A stretch of 64,000 bases of DNA from Chryseobacterium sp. SNU WT5 (lineage in GTDB: Bacteria; Bacteroidota; Bacteroidia; Flavobacteriales; Weeksellaceae). The notes below the pieces were generated by a model, which saw only the letters and a program-made list of their open reading frames with translations, ran no database searches and was not told the DNA's origin. This document shows, one piece after another, positions 24,875 to 33,251 of the stretch (position 1 is the first letter of the stretch; every line of letters starts with the position of its first letter). The stretch covers positions 1,302,001 to 1,366,000 of the forward strand of contig NZ_CP041687.1 in NCBI RefSeq assembly GCF_007362475.1, read 5' to 3'. The position numbers and the translations under genes were made by a program.

Positions 24875-25408
24875 ATGGGTCTCAAAAAAACGGAGCAAAA
24901 GGAGTACGCCAAATTTCTATATACCGAAAAGAATTTAACGCAGAAAGAAATTGCCGAAAAGGCAGATGTAACTGAAAAAACACTGATCAAATGGATCGGT
25001 GAAAATGATGGTGAATGGAAAAAACTTAAAAAATCTTTACTCACCACGAAGCCACAGCAGATCAAAATGCTTTATGATCAGTTAGCACGGCTTAATGATG
25101 ATATTCTAAACAGGGCGACAGTAACACAGTCGATGTTAAAACCTGTGAAAATTGATAAAGAAGGAAATCCAACAGAAGCCAAACCTGAATACGATCCTAT
25201 TATTCTTTCCAACGTACCAACTTCAAAAGAAGCCGATACCATTATTAAGATCACCAATGCCATCAATAAATTAGAAGGTGAAACAAGCATCGGTGACTCT
25301 GTAAATGTTGGAATGGATTTCTGCGAATTTGTACGTGAAATTGATTTTGCTCAGGCTCAAAAATTCAGTGAGTTTTTTGACCTATTTATCCGCCAACAAT
25401 TGCAATAA
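24875..25408 (+). CDS. Small terminase subunit, Mu gp27-like (DUF1804)
   Basis: 177 residues from the Met of MGLKKTEQKEYAKFLYTEKN; an earlier in-frame ATG at 24848 lies in the control region. An N-terminal helix-turn-helix (LTQKEIAEKADVTEKTLIKW) binds DNA. The middle has LLTTKPQQIKMLYDQLARLN and the C-terminus is helical, ending FSEFFDLFIRQQLQ. It recognises phage DNA for headful packaging. Stop and next start overlap as TAATG. Confidence 0.82.
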   Translation: MGLKKTEQKEYAKFLYTEKNLTQKEIAEKADVTEKTLIKWIGENDGEWKKLKKSLLTTKPQQIKMLYDQLARLNDDILNRATVTQSMLKPVKIDKEGNPTEAKPEYDPIILSNVPTSKEADTIIKITNAINKLEGETSIGDSVNVGMDFCEFVREIDFAQAQKFSEFFDLFIRQQLQ

Positions 25409-26943
25409 TGGCAAAAAAGACAACAGATAAAAGACATCTGGAAACATGGGAATCCTTTCGCAATAACATTGCGAAAAGTACGCCTGTGGACTTAAATGAA
25501 AGCCAACTTGCAAAGAGAAAAAGAATTGAAGCTTTGGAAGCGGATCCCGAAAAATGGTTCGCCTGGTATTTCCCGTCTTATTACACCGCCAAACCTGCAC
25601 CTTTCCACATAGCAGCCACAAAAAGAATTGTAAATAATCCCGAATGGTTAGAAGTTCGTTCCTGGTCCCGGGAACTGGCAAAGTCTGCCAGAACCATGAT
25701 GGAGGCTTTGTATTTGTCATTCACCAAAAAGAAGAAGGTTTGGTTAATGATCTCCAATACGGAAGACAATGCCAAACGTCTGCTTTTGCCCTATAAAAAT
25801 ATTCTGGAGTCAAATAACCGAATCATTAATGATTACGGCGTTCAGAGACAGGTCGGGAAATGGGAAGATCACGAATTCACTACAAAATTTGGTTTCTCCT
25901 TTCGTGCACTCGGTGCCGGACAATCACCCCGTGGTACCAGAAATGATGCAGCACGTCCGGACGGAATTATCATCGATGATTTTGATACCGATGAAAAGTG
26001 CCGAAATAAAGACCGGGTAAAAGCAGATACCGACTGGATCCAAGAGGCGGTTATTCCGACGCGTTCAGTTTCAGTTCCCTTATTGGTGATCATCAACGGA
26101 AACATTATCCACAAATACTGTACAATCACCATCATGGGTGAGCTTGCAGATGTTTGGGATAAAATAAACCTTACAGATAAAAAAGGAAACCCAACGTGGG
26201 CGAAAAATACGGCGGAAATGATCCATGCCATGTTTTACAACTCCAAAGGCAAACGGAAAATTTCTAAAAAAGCCGAACAAAAAGAATATTACAATAATCC
26301 ATCTGCTGAGGGTGATACTTTAACCCAATTTTTATATGGCAAATGTCCACCGCTGAAGAAATGTGAAAAATTAGTGACTTACGTTGATCCTTCACCCTCA
26401 AATAGTACAGAAAAGAAAAGCAGTTCTAAAGCTGTGGTTATTGTAGGCTTATTTGAAGGCAGATATTATGGATATAAAGTGTGGTTAGGAAAAGTTACCA
26501 ATTCTATAATGGTTAACTGGATCGGACAGGCTTACAATTATCTCGACAGAAACGGCATCGACACCAAAAAGATGTTTATTGAAAATAACAGTCTTCAGAA
26601 CCCGCATTTTCAACAGGTAATCAAACCGCTTTTGGAAAAATACCGAAAAGAACATGATGTCAGATTACCAGTTCGGGAGGATAAACGGAAAAAAGCCGAC
26701 AAATTCGAACGGCTTGAAAATATGAAAGATGATAATGACAACGGTGATATTATTTTCAATGAAAAAGAAAAGGAAAATCCCATGATGATCGAAATGGAAG
26801 ATGAGTGGTTAGGAGTTTCCGAAAAGTCGAAAGAAATGGACGGACCTGATGCTTTTGAAGGTGCAAAAACCATGATCGATACCCGAGTGGTAAAAGATGA
26901 TATGGCTTACGCGTCCGGACAGGTTGAAAGTCGCAGATATTAA
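25408..26943 (+). CDS. Large terminase subunit (packaging ATPase/nuclease)
   Basis: 511 residues. ATPase part: PAPFHIAATKRIVNNPEWLE, then SWSRELAKSARTMMEALYLS, a Mu gp28-like adapted Walker A region. Walker B-like DGIIIDDFDTDEKCRNKDR is near residue 185. The nuclease part carries TYVDPSPSNSTEKKSSSKAV near 330 and later acidic residues (FIENNSLQN, then GPDAFEGAKTMID). It drives DNA into the prohead and cuts the host-flanked ends. Full length, no defect. Confidence 0.88.
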   Translation: MAKKTTDKRHLETWESFRNNIAKSTPVDLNESQLAKRKRIEALEADPEKWFAWYFPSYYTAKPAPFHIAATKRIVNNPEWLEVRSWSRELAKSARTMMEALYLSFTKKKKVWLMISNTEDNAKRLLLPYKNILESNNRIINDYGVQRQVGKWEDHEFTTKFGFSFRALGAGQSPRGTRNDAARPDGIIIDDFDTDEKCRNKDRVKADTDWIQEAVIPTRSVSVPLLVIINGNIIHKYCTITIMGELADVWDKINLTDKKGNPTWAKNTAEMIHAMFYNSKGKRKISKKAEQKEYYNNPSAEGDTLTQFLYGKCPPLKKCEKLVTYVDPSPSNSTEKKSSSKAVVIVGLFEGRYYGYKVWLGKVTNSIMVNWIGQAYNYLDRNGIDTKKMFIENNSLQNPHFQQVIKPLLEKYRKEHDVRLPVREDKRKKADKFERLENMKDDNDNGDIIFNEKEKENPMMIEMEDEWLGVSEKSKEMDGPDAFEGAKTMIDTRVVKDDMAYASGQVESRRY

Positions 26944-26957
26944 TAAAAATACAAACT

Positions 26958-27404
26958 ATGTTTTTACAAAAAGCCGATTTAGGCACGACCATTTACAGCT
27001 ATCAAATTGAGCAAATTACGGAAGGCAATGAAGATATCACGGCTCAGGCAATGGCAGCTGCTGAGGAAGAGGTTCGCAGTTATTTAACTGCTGTAGAATG
27101 GAGCGACGGACGTACCAAATACGATATCGAATTAATTCTGGGAGCAACAGGAACTGAACGAAATTCTTTGCTGGTCCGAATGACGGTAACACTCGCAAAG
27201 TTCTACATCATAGAATTATGTAATGTTGATATCATTTATGAAACGGCGAAAGAAAGGTATGATCGGGCGATCACCTGGTTAAAGCAATTTGCTCGTGGTG
27301 AAATAAAACTGAGCACCCTGCCACAAACGCCAGATATCGACCCCAATTCTGCCGGTACCGAACCTTTCATTTACGGCAGCCGTGAGAAATTTAACCACGA
27401 ATAA
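26958..27404 (+). CDS. Head-tail protein gp36-like (DUF1320)
   Basis: 148 residues. MFLQKADLGTTIYSYQIEQI, then AAEEEVRSYLTAVEWSDGRT and AKERYDRAITWLKQFARGEI match the Mu gp36/DUF1320 pattern: a helical N-terminus, a YL..R motif and W-plus-basic helix. It probably forms the head-tail connector. It sits between terminase and portal, with 12-14-bp gaps. Confidence 0.78.
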   Translation: MFLQKADLGTTIYSYQIEQITEGNEDITAQAMAAAEEEVRSYLTAVEWSDGRTKYDIELILGATGTERNSLLVRMTVTLAKFYIIELCNVDIIYETAKERYDRAITWLKQFARGEIKLSTLPQTPDIDPNSAGTEPFIYGSREKFNHE

Positions 27405-27416
27405 AAACTATAACCA

Positions 27417-28667
27417 ATGTCAAGACTTACCAATAAAGCCCGAAATAACAGATCACAGTTAGCCGCCAAAACCACTGCCAAATCAACACCCAATAGTGTG
27501 GGAACTAAACTTTATCCCCAGTTGGTGGATAAAACCGTCACGCAAACCCGACAGGATATTGCAAAATGGCGGACGGCGCTCAATGGTTTTAATAATACAG
27601 ACAGTCCTTCTGTATATCTGTTGTATAATTTATACGCCACTATTTTAGATGACGCGCTTTTGACGTCACAGATAGAAAATAGAATTCAGGATTCGTTGGG
27701 ATCTTCTTTTAATCTTCGAAAAAAAGGCGGTGACATTGATGAGGAATTGACAGAAACTTACCAAAATTCTGAACTGTTCAATGATATCGTTACGCAGATC
27801 ATTAATTCAAGATTTTACGGTCATTCTTTGATTGAAATTGATTGGAAAAAAGACGGACAAAATGAACCTCAATTAAAAGTCGATTTGATTCCACGACAAA
27901 ACGTTCTTTCAAAAACAGGAGTGATGCTTTTTGATTACAATGAAGACAAAGGCGTAAAGTATCGCGAACTTCCAGAGTTTGGAACTTGGATTTTAGAATT
28001 CGGGAAACCGGGCGAAAAAGGACTTTTAAATAAAGCGGTTCCACATGCTTTGTTTAAAAGATTTGCACAATCCTGCTGGTCTGAATTGTGTGAAATTTAC
28101 GGAATACCTCCAAGAGTTTACAAGACCGATGCCTCAGATCCGGCAGCAGTATCGCGCGGTAAAAAAATGATGCAGGACATGGGTTCGGCGGCTTGGTTTA
28201 TTATTGATACGACAGAAGAGTTTGAATGGGCAAAAGGCGTCAATACTAACGGGGACGTTTACAGTAATTTGATGACTTTTTCAGACAATCAAAATTCCTT
28301 ATTGATTTCGGGTGCCATTGTCGGTCAGGACACGAAGCACGGAAGCAACAGTAAAGAGGAAACGTCTCAAAAACTATTGACTAAGTTGGTTATGGCGGAT
28401 ATGGCTTTGGTTGAAATGTATATGAACTCCAAAGTAATGCCGGCACTCGCACGAATTGGAGCGGTGCCCGCTGATTATGTGTTCAACTGGGAAATTTCCG
28501 AAGATCTTCAAACTTTATGGGACCGCACCGTGCAGGCTCTTGCTTTTTTTGATGTAGATCCTGAATGGATCAAAGATAAATTCGGCATTGAAGTTACCGG
28601 CGTAAAACAAAATGCGGTACCTATTCCTGGAACAAATTTAAACGCTGCAGATTATTTTTTCACTTAA
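27417..28667 (+). CDS. Portal protein, Mu gp29-like (DUF935)
   Basis: 416 residues. Typical DUF935 order: IAKWRTALNGFNNTDSPSVY, DDALLTSQIENRIQDSLGSS, FYGHSLIEIDWKKDGQNEPQ, FAQSCWSELCEIYGIPPRVY and MADMALVEMYMNSKVMPALA. The last codons TAT TTT TTC ACT TAA contain the slippery heptamer TTTTTTC (28655-28661). A -1 slip skips the stop and enters the MuF frame. It forms the portal ring at the packaging vertex. Confidence 0.88.
   Translation: MSRLTNKARNNRSQLAAKTTAKSTPNSVGTKLYPQLVDKTVTQTRQDIAKWRTALNGFNNTDSPSVYLLYNLYATILDDALLTSQIENRIQDSLGSSFNLRKKGGDIDEELTETYQNSELFNDIVTQIINSRFYGHSLIEIDWKKDGQNEPQLKVDLIPRQNVLSKTGVMLFDYNEDKGVKYRELPEFGTWILEFGKPGEKGLLNKAVPHALFKRFAQSCWSELCEIYGIPPRVYKTDASDPAAVSRGKKMMQDMGSAAWFIIDTTEEFEWAKGVNTNGDVYSNLMTFSDNQNSLLISGAIVGQDTKHGSNSKEETSQKLLTKLVMADMALVEMYMNSKVMPALARIGAVPADYVFNWEISEDLQTLWDRTVQALAFFDVDPEWIKDKFGIEVTGVKQNAVPIPGTNLNAADYFFT
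28655..28661 (+). other. Candidate -1 frameshift site (TTTTTTC) fusing portal to MuF
   Basis: The heptamer is in the right phase (T TTT TTC against the portal frame). It lies 3 bp before the portal stop codon. The -1 frame is open from 28592 through to 30259 and has no ATG, GTG or TTG before 28967. A homopolymer sequencing error could also create the split. Confidence 0.55.
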
Positions 28668-30259
28668 GAGCTGGCAACCAACCGTTACCTGTCAGTTCTA
28701 AAATATATTTCAACGGTCTTCATACGAGATTAAGTTCGCTGTACGATTGCAGTTGTGAAAGTTGTCAAAAAATCAACCTTGCTGCAAAGTCGGATGAACC
28801 TCAATTTAAAACTGTTTTAAAAGCCGCTGAAAACGCTTTTAAACATCTGCACGAAAAAGGAAGTTACAGCCCGGAAGATATCAACGATAAACCGTACAAA
28901 AAACTCATTGACGAAACCAACAAGGTTTTAAATTATGCGATTACGGACAACGATGTCCCGTCTCAAATGCTGGAAAAACTACAGAACGATACTTTCATAT
29001 TTTCGGGTTTACGTACGCATGCTCAACTTTTGGAAGCGTCATCGTTTTTGATGGAAGATGGAAAGGTGCGCAGTTTTGATGCATTCGCAAAAGATTTTAA
29101 CCAGGTTAATTCCCGGTACAATCAAGATTACCTGCAGGCAGAACATCAATTTGCAGTATCTAGTTCTCAAAGTGCTGCCAATTGGGCTGCAATCGACCAA
29201 GACGGTCGGTATAATCTACAGTACAGAACTGCGAACGATGATCGCGTTCGTGCAGATCATGCTGCTTTACAGGATATCACTTTACCTAGTGATGATTCGT
29301 TTTGGATGTCTTATTATCCGCCCAATGGATGGCGTTGCAGATGTACTGCAGTTGAAGTGAGAAAAACAAAGTTCGAGGTTTCGGATTCGGTGAAAGCAAA
29401 TGAAGCCGGCGACAGAGCAACCACCAAAATCGGTGCAGACGGGAAAAACAGAAGTGAGATTTTTCGCTTTAATCCGGGAGCTCAACAAAAAGTATTTCCA
29501 CCGAAACATCCGTACAATAAATTGAAGGGTGCAGATGAAGTGAAAAAGATAATCGATGATCAACCATTGAAAACGGTTAAAGATTTAAAAAACCACTTCG
29601 AAGGTTTTGCTAAGGATAACAAGGAACTGTTTGCAAGAGGTTTCAAAGAAATTAAAATAACTCGATCTAAAAAACTAAACGGTTTTACCGACATGAACGG
29701 AATGATTGCTTTGACTTCGCAGATCACAGAACTTTCCATCGGCGGAATCAATAACATTAAGAGCGGTAAACCAACCACTTTAGATCAGGAACGTGCATTA
29801 TCAACTCTTCATCATGAAATATGGCATAACGCCAACAAGCCGGGAAACATGTATTCAACAAAAGACCAAACGAAAACGATGGAATTGGCCAATGAATTTG
29901 TTGCCAGAAAAACGCTTCCGGAATTCATGAAAAAACTGGGTGGAAAATTAGAGAATGAGGAACTGCAGAACCATCGCTCCAATACCGCTTATAATAAAAT
30001 GGTTGTCAACTATGACCTGTTGATTAAATGGTCAGAATCTGACCCTAAAAAAGTGGTTAGCGATGTGAAAACTACTTTGGTAGAGGATAAATACACGGAA
30101 CAGATGAGGGGATTAGTTGCTGCAGTGAAAAATAATAGCAAATACGATATTAAAGATTCGGTAATTGAGTCATTAATCAAGTACGCAAAAATTTATGATA
30201 ATGAAAAATTTGTTGAATTATTGAAAGCGAATACCAAACTAAGAATTGAAAGAAAGTAA
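28661..30259 (+). CDS. MuF head-morphogenesis protein with C-terminal zincin-like domain
   Basis: 533 codons in the -1 frame after the slippery site; 430 if started at the first ATG (28967). The N-terminal segment SLYDCSCESCQKINLA lies upstream of that ATG and looks coding. The MuF/SPP1 gp7 motif is RADHAALQDITLPSDDSFWM, then YYPPNGWRCRCTAVEVR. The C-terminal extension (about the last 200 residues) has HHEIWHN with zinc-binding HEIWH at 29813-29827, followed about 35 residues later by MELANEFVAR, whose Glu could be the third ligand. MuF proteins with variable C-terminal effector domains are known; a toxin role here is inference. Confidence 0.78.
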   Translation, partial: HLRAGNQPLPVSSKIYFNGLHTRLSSLYDCSCESCQKINLAAKSDEPQFKTVLKAAENAFKHLHEKGSYSPEDINDKPYKKLIDETNKVLNYAITDNDVPSQMLEKLQNDTFIFSGLRTHAQLLEASSFLMEDGKVRSFDAFAKDFNQVNSRYNQDYLQAEHQFAVSSSQSAANWAAIDQDGRYNLQYRTANDDRVRADHAALQDITLPSDDSFWMSYYPPNGWRCRCTAVEVRKTKFEVSDSVKANEAGDRATTKIGADGKNRSEIFRFNPGAQQKVFPPKHPYNKLKGADEVKKIIDDQPLKTVKDLKNHFEGFAKDNKELFARGFKEIKITRSKKLNGFTDMNGMIALTSQITELSIGGINNIKSGKPTTLDQERALSTLHHEIWHNANKPGNMYSTKDQTKTMELANEFVARKTLPEFMKKLGGKLENEELQNHRSNTAYNKMVVNYDLLIKWSESDPKKVVSDVKTTLVEDKYTEQMRGLVAAVKNNSKYDIKDSVIESLIKYAKIYDNEKFVELLKANTKLRIERK

Positions 30260-30472
30260 TTCATCCTTGAAAAGTTTCTGAAGCTTTTCTTTAAGATCGG
30301 TTAATTTATAATAATCAGCGTAGGATACAAGACCAAGAATACGAATGTTCTCATCGGACAATTCGTCATCTGGACTGATAAGCAATGGCGGTTGATCCGT
30401 AAAAAGTTCTGCGATGTCGTACATCGTTACTTTACGGAGATCAAGGTTTTTATATGTGGAACTATTTTCCAT
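30239..30472 (-). CDS. Small operator-linked gene opposite MuF; possible immunity or regulator
   Basis: 77 residues, acidic: MENSSTYKNLDLRKVTMYDI, then AELFTDQPPLLISPDDELSD and YADYYKLTDLKEKLQKLF. It is antiparallel to the surrounding rightward head genes and overlaps the MuF 3' end by 21 bp. A promoter reads TTG, 18 bp, TAACTTTG on the minus strand, so the transcript would start at or next to the ATG. The repressor-type operator GGAA-N5-TTCC (30458-30470) covers the start. A Met at codon 17 is an alternative start. No family is recognised. An immunity role is only suggested by its position. Confidence 0.6.
   Translation of the reverse strand: MENSSTYKNLDLRKVTMYDIAELFTDQPPLLISPDDELSDENIRILGLVSYADYYKLTDLKEKLQKLFKDELLSFNS
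30458..30470. promoter_or_regulatory. Operator-like site GGAA-CTATT-TTCC
   Basis: One of five such sites in the prophage (also 31879, 42329, 42360, 43036). The right-hand flank ATTTAGCAAA resembles ATTTAACAAA at 31892. It overlaps the ATG of the small leftward gene, just downstream of a TAACTTTG promoter box. Confidence 0.6.
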
Positions 30473-30504
30473 TTAGCAAAGTTACAATAATTATCAAATA
30501 AGCA

Positions 30505-31056
30505 ATGAATTTAGATCAACTTCATAAAAATATCATCAATGATGTTAGGATCGAGCTGAAAGATGAGTTCGACCGCAATTTTGAAAGAAAGGCGTTTTTT
30601 GAGAAGAAATGGCCAACCAATACGCTGATCAATCGGCGCGGATCCATGATGGCTAGAACCAACAATTTGCGCCGTGGTTATCAGGCGAAAATCGACGGTT
30701 CAAAAATAGCCTTCAGCAATTCAATGCCGTACGCTTCTATCCACAATGAAGGCGGTGAGATTACGGTCACAAAAAAAATGAAGAGTTATTTCTGGGCAAT
30801 GTATTATCAGGCATCTGGTGGGATCTCGTACAGCATCAAAACCAAAGCGGCTGCCAAAACCAAAAGAAACACTGCTTTAAGCATCGAAGCGCAACAATTT
30901 AAAGCCCTGGCATTAATGCCAATCGGTAACAAAATAAAAATACCGGAAAGAAGAGTGATTGGGGCGCATCCTAAAATTAGAGAAATCATTTCGGGCGTGG
31001 TCGATGATCACCTGAAAGAATTAAACGATATCATTTTATACCATTTAAAACCATGA
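30505..31056 (+). CDS. Virion morphogenesis protein (Mu gpG-like)
   Basis: 183 residues. DEFDRNFERKAFFEKKWPTN, then LRRGYQAKIDGSKIAFSNSM and PYASIHNEGGEITVTKKMKS. This is the Phage_tail_S/gpG pattern with the IHNEGG motif. Involved in tail completion or head-tail joining. The stop overlaps the next start as ATGA. Confidence 0.8.
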   Translation: MNLDQLHKNIINDVRIELKDEFDRNFERKAFFEKKWPTNTLINRRGSMMARTNNLRRGYQAKIDGSKIAFSNSMPYASIHNEGGEITVTKKMKSYFWAMYYQASGGISYSIKTKAAAKTKRNTALSIEAQQFKALALMPIGNKIKIPERRVIGAHPKIREIISGVVDDHLKELNDIILYHLKP

Positions 31057-31199
31057 AAACAATTATTTTTATTATTGGAATCGACGTGCTTAGATTTCCA
31101 TTGGCGTGCATTCATCGTTTGCGTGATTTTCACAATACGTGTAAAATTCCGAACAGAAATATCATCACTTCCGTTCAGTCGGAAACCAAAACTTTGTAA
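31053..31199 (+). CDS. 48-residue protein translationally coupled to gpG-like gene
   Basis: Starts MKTIIFIIGIDVLRFPLACI, then HRLRDFHNTCKIPNRNI. The ATG overlaps the previous stop by 4 bp and the stop is 2 bp before the next ATG, so it is a real operon member. It has a weakly hydrophobic N-terminus and His/Arg/Cys-rich middle. Function unknown. Confidence 0.6.
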   Translation: MKTIIFIIGIDVLRFPLACIHRLRDFHNTCKIPNRNIITSVQSETKTL

Positions 31200-31201
31200 A
31201 T

Positions 31202-31657
31202 ATGGAATCGATATTAAAATCTATCCAGGATAAATTAGGAACTGAGGTAACAGATCTGAAATACATTGATGAGAATTGGGGACAACTGGATCTGTATGGT
31301 CCAGAAATTCCCGTACAATGGCCATGCTCTTTGATTACCTTAACTAGTGCTAATTATAGCAATTTAGGAACCGCCGTAAGCGCACAACCTATGAACCGGC
31401 AGGAAGCAACCGTGAGTATAGAACTTACTTTTGCAAAATTGAAATTAACAAATTCCAGTTATAGAGCACCGGCATTGCAAAAAGATAAAGCGTGGGAAAT
31501 TTGGGAAATCGTAAGGAAAGCGCACGAGGTTCTGCACGGTTGGAACCCTGCAGTTAATTGTGGCAAAATGATCAGAACGGGAATGAGCTCAGTTCGTCGG
31601 GATGACGGCGTGCAGGAAATCAGAGTGGTTTACTCAGTTGGCTTGCACAATTGCTAG
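31202..31657 (+). CDS. Tail terminator / head-tail completion protein, probable
   Basis: 151 residues. MESILKSIQDKLGTEVTDLK, then EIPVQWPCSLITLTSANYSN, ATVSIELTFAKLKLTNSSYR and WEIWEIVRKAHEVLHGWNPA. Position as the last gene of the rightward late operon, after the gpG-like gene, matches tail-completion proteins (Mu gp37 region). Family not certain. Confidence 0.65.
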   Translation: MESILKSIQDKLGTEVTDLKYIDENWGQLDLYGPEIPVQWPCSLITLTSANYSNLGTAVSAQPMNRQEATVSIELTFAKLKLTNSSYRAPALQKDKAWEIWEIVRKAHEVLHGWNPAVNCGKMIRTGMSSVRRDDGVQEIRVVYSVGLHNC

Positions 31658-31853
31658 CGTTCTTTTCTGCAATCAATTTATCAATTGGCGTACTTAGAAT
31701 AGTGTTGAGCGTTGTTCTGCTGATTGGGTACAAGGGGTAAATATAATTTCTGAGGACAACGGTATCAGCGATGTCCTCAGTTTTATGCAGCAAATACAGA
31801 TCTCGTATGAGTCTGTAACGAAGTAAGGTATTGCGTTGTAGAATTTTGCCCAT
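31620..31853 (-). CDS. Small phage protein under operator control, unknown
   Basis: 77 residues, basic and helical: MGKILQRNTLLRYRLIRDLY, then LLHKTEDIADTVVLRNYIYP and LYPISRTTLNTILSTPIDKL. This pattern recurs in Bacteroidota prophages, but no function is known to me; it could bind DNA. It has a very good promoter (TTTTG, 20 bp, TATATTTG at about 31866-31898 on the minus strand) with the operator GGAA-N5-TTCC between the two boxes. It overlaps the 3' end of the rightward operon by 38 bp. Confidence 0.6.
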   Translation of the reverse strand: MGKILQRNTLLRYRLIRDLYLLHKTEDIADTVVLRNYIYPLYPISRTTLNTILSTPIDKLIAEKNASNCASQLSKPL

Positions 31854-31865
31854 GTAGCGATCAGT

Positions 31866-31898
31866 CTCGCAAATATATGGAAGTATATTCCATTTAAC
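31866..31898 (-). promoter_or_regulatory. Promoter with internal operator
   Basis: On the minus strand: TTTTG, TTAAATGGAATATACTTCCA, TATATTTG. The spacer holds GGAA-TATAC-TTCC (31879-31891 on the plus strand as GGAA-GTATA-TTCC), so a bound repressor would block the polymerase directly. Confidence 0.7.
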
Positions 31899-31903
31899 AA
31901 AAT

Positions 31904-32338
31904 TTAATCCTGACTTAAGTAAAAATAATTACTCATGTAAGTTTCTGTATTGTCGCCATTTATAGCGATTTGTTCCTCGAATTTTTCTTTGTAAACCCTG
32001 CCGACAAATTTATTTTGGGAATCGTAAAAATTGTAAGAAGTTGGATCCTGGTACACAGAAATAAAAGGCAGATTTTTATCTGTTGTAAATTTCGCTTCCT
32101 GCAGTCCTTTTAAAAACAGAGTGAATGCCTGTTCTGTATTGTCATCATTCTCTTGTTTGGCAGTTTCAATAATATATTTGCATCGCTCAATATTACCTGT
32201 CAGATCTTCATTATTTACCTTTAACTTCTGATTATAGAGTTCTATCAGATTATCGTACGAAACGGCTTTATATAGCGTTTTCTCCTGTCCAAACGCGAAC
32301 GCAGAAATGAAAAGGAAGATGAGTAATAGTTTTTTCAT
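31904..32338 (-). CDS. Secreted or periplasmic cargo protein, unknown
   Basis: 144 residues. Signal peptide MKKLLLIFLFISAFAFGQEK with cleavage after the FG or GQ position, typical of this phylum. The mature part has EDLTGNIERCKYIIETAKQE and VGRVYKEKFEEQIAINGDNT. It overlaps the gene before it by 4 bp. Part of a three-gene cargo block (33198 to 31904) after the early operon terminator. Not recognised. Confidence 0.6.
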   Translation of the reverse strand: MKKLLLIFLFISAFAFGQEKTLYKAVSYDNLIELYNQKLKVNNEDLTGNIERCKYIIETAKQENDDNTEQAFTLFLKGLQEAKFTTDKNLPFISVYQDPTSYNFYDSQNKFVGRVYKEKFEEQIAINGDNTETYMSNYFYLSQD

Positions 32339-32943
32339 TCTGTTAATTCTTTTAAATTAATTTTAAATTTTTGATGAGTCAAATTTAACTCATAATTAAA
32401 TACAGATTCATTATCACTTAACTGGAATATATCACCTAAAAAGTAGCGATGCACTTTTTTCAATAACTCAATTCCATTTTTATCATAAATGTAAATGAAG
32501 TTGCTTTTATTTTTATTATCGCCCCAATCTTCACAAATCAAAACACCGGAACTCGTTACTAAGCATCGTTTTGGCCTAACTAACTTTTTCTTGAATAATA
32601 TTTTTTGATTTGCAACATCAACAAGTGCTAAATTATATTCAATATCATCGTCCAGATTTACAGCGCAATAATTTCCATCGGAGGAATAGTGCTTTAATCC
32701 ATAAAATCCTATTTCATTTCTTTCTACGCTGTTAACTCTATTTGTTTTATAGATAATGTGACCATCATCGCTAGAACCTTCAATGATGTTTTTACCTATC
32801 CATCGATTCAAATACTCATTTTCTAATTCTTCATTTATTTTTTGAATGCCTTCATCATTTAAGTTAACTTCATAAACAATGTGATGATCGTTTTTAGATT
32901 TAATAGGCTGTGCCTTTTTTCTGAAAAAACTAAAGAACCCCAT
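32335..32943 (-). CDS. Cargo protein, unknown (beta-rich)
   Basis: 202 residues. Starts MGFFSFFRKKAQPIKSKNDH. The rest looks like short beta-repeats, e.g. HYSSDGNYCAVNLDDDIEYN, then LALVDVANQKILFKKKLVRP and FIYIYDKNGIELLKKVHRYF, reminiscent of WD-like blades. Phage cargo such as immunity or exclusion is plausible, but nothing in the sequence proves it. Confidence 0.6.
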   Translation of the reverse strand: MGFFSFFRKKAQPIKSKNDHHIVYEVNLNDEGIQKINEELENEYLNRWIGKNIIEGSSDDGHIIYKTNRVNSVERNEIGFYGLKHYSSDGNYCAVNLDDDIEYNLALVDVANQKILFKKKLVRPKRCLVTSSGVLICEDWGDNKNKSNFIYIYDKNGIELLKKVHRYFLGDIFQLSDNESVFNYELNLTHQKFKINLKELTE

Positions 32944-32952
32944 TTTTCAACC

Positions 32953-33198
32953 TTAATCATTAAATAAAGTAATAAGCACATATATCTCTTTATGCCTTGG
33001 ACTTCTTAACCAAGCAACATTTTTGACGATTAAAGAATCTATATTCGGGTTTTTATTTTCCGAACATATTTTGTTTTCCTCCTCTTCAGTTATAAAATCT
33101 CCTAAAAATATTTGGTGTCCAATTTGTGGTATTAATTGCATCGGAATGGTGCTTGTTGTAAAATTCAAATCCGGTACCTGAAAAGTAACTCCTATCAT
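32953..33198 (-). CDS. Small cargo protein, unknown
   Basis: 81 residues: MIGVTFQVPDLNFTTSTIPM, then IGHQIFLGDFITEEEENKIC and LIVKNVAWLRSPRHKEIYVL. First gene of the block after the early terminator. A TAACTTTA box upstream (about 33214) may be its promoter. Not recognised. Confidence 0.55.
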   Translation of the reverse strand: MIGVTFQVPDLNFTTSTIPMQLIPQIGHQIFLGDFITEEEENKICSENKNPNIDSLIVKNVAWLRSPRHKEIYVLITLFND

Positions 33199-33223
33199 CT
33201 TTTTTTTGTAAAGTTAATAAAAA

Positions 33224-33251
33224 AAACCGCTCACTATACAAGTGGCGGTTT
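33224..33251 (-). terminator. Terminator of the leftward early operon
   Basis: On the minus strand: AAACCGCCAC, loop TTGTATA, GTGAGCGGTTT, then T5ATT. Strong stem with one bulge, lying over the last codons of the 33234 gene. It separates the early genes from the cargo block. Confidence 0.8.

Noticed and set aside
28667-28967. Non-coding spacer between portal and MuF genes
   Set aside because: The -1 frame is open throughout and reads as plausible protein, joined to the portal by a phase-correct slippery site.
31694-31900. 68-codon minus-strand open frame overlapping the 31620-31853 gene
   Set aside because: Its start lies within the operator and promoter spacer. The other frame has the good start spacing after TATATTTG and a protein-like sequence.
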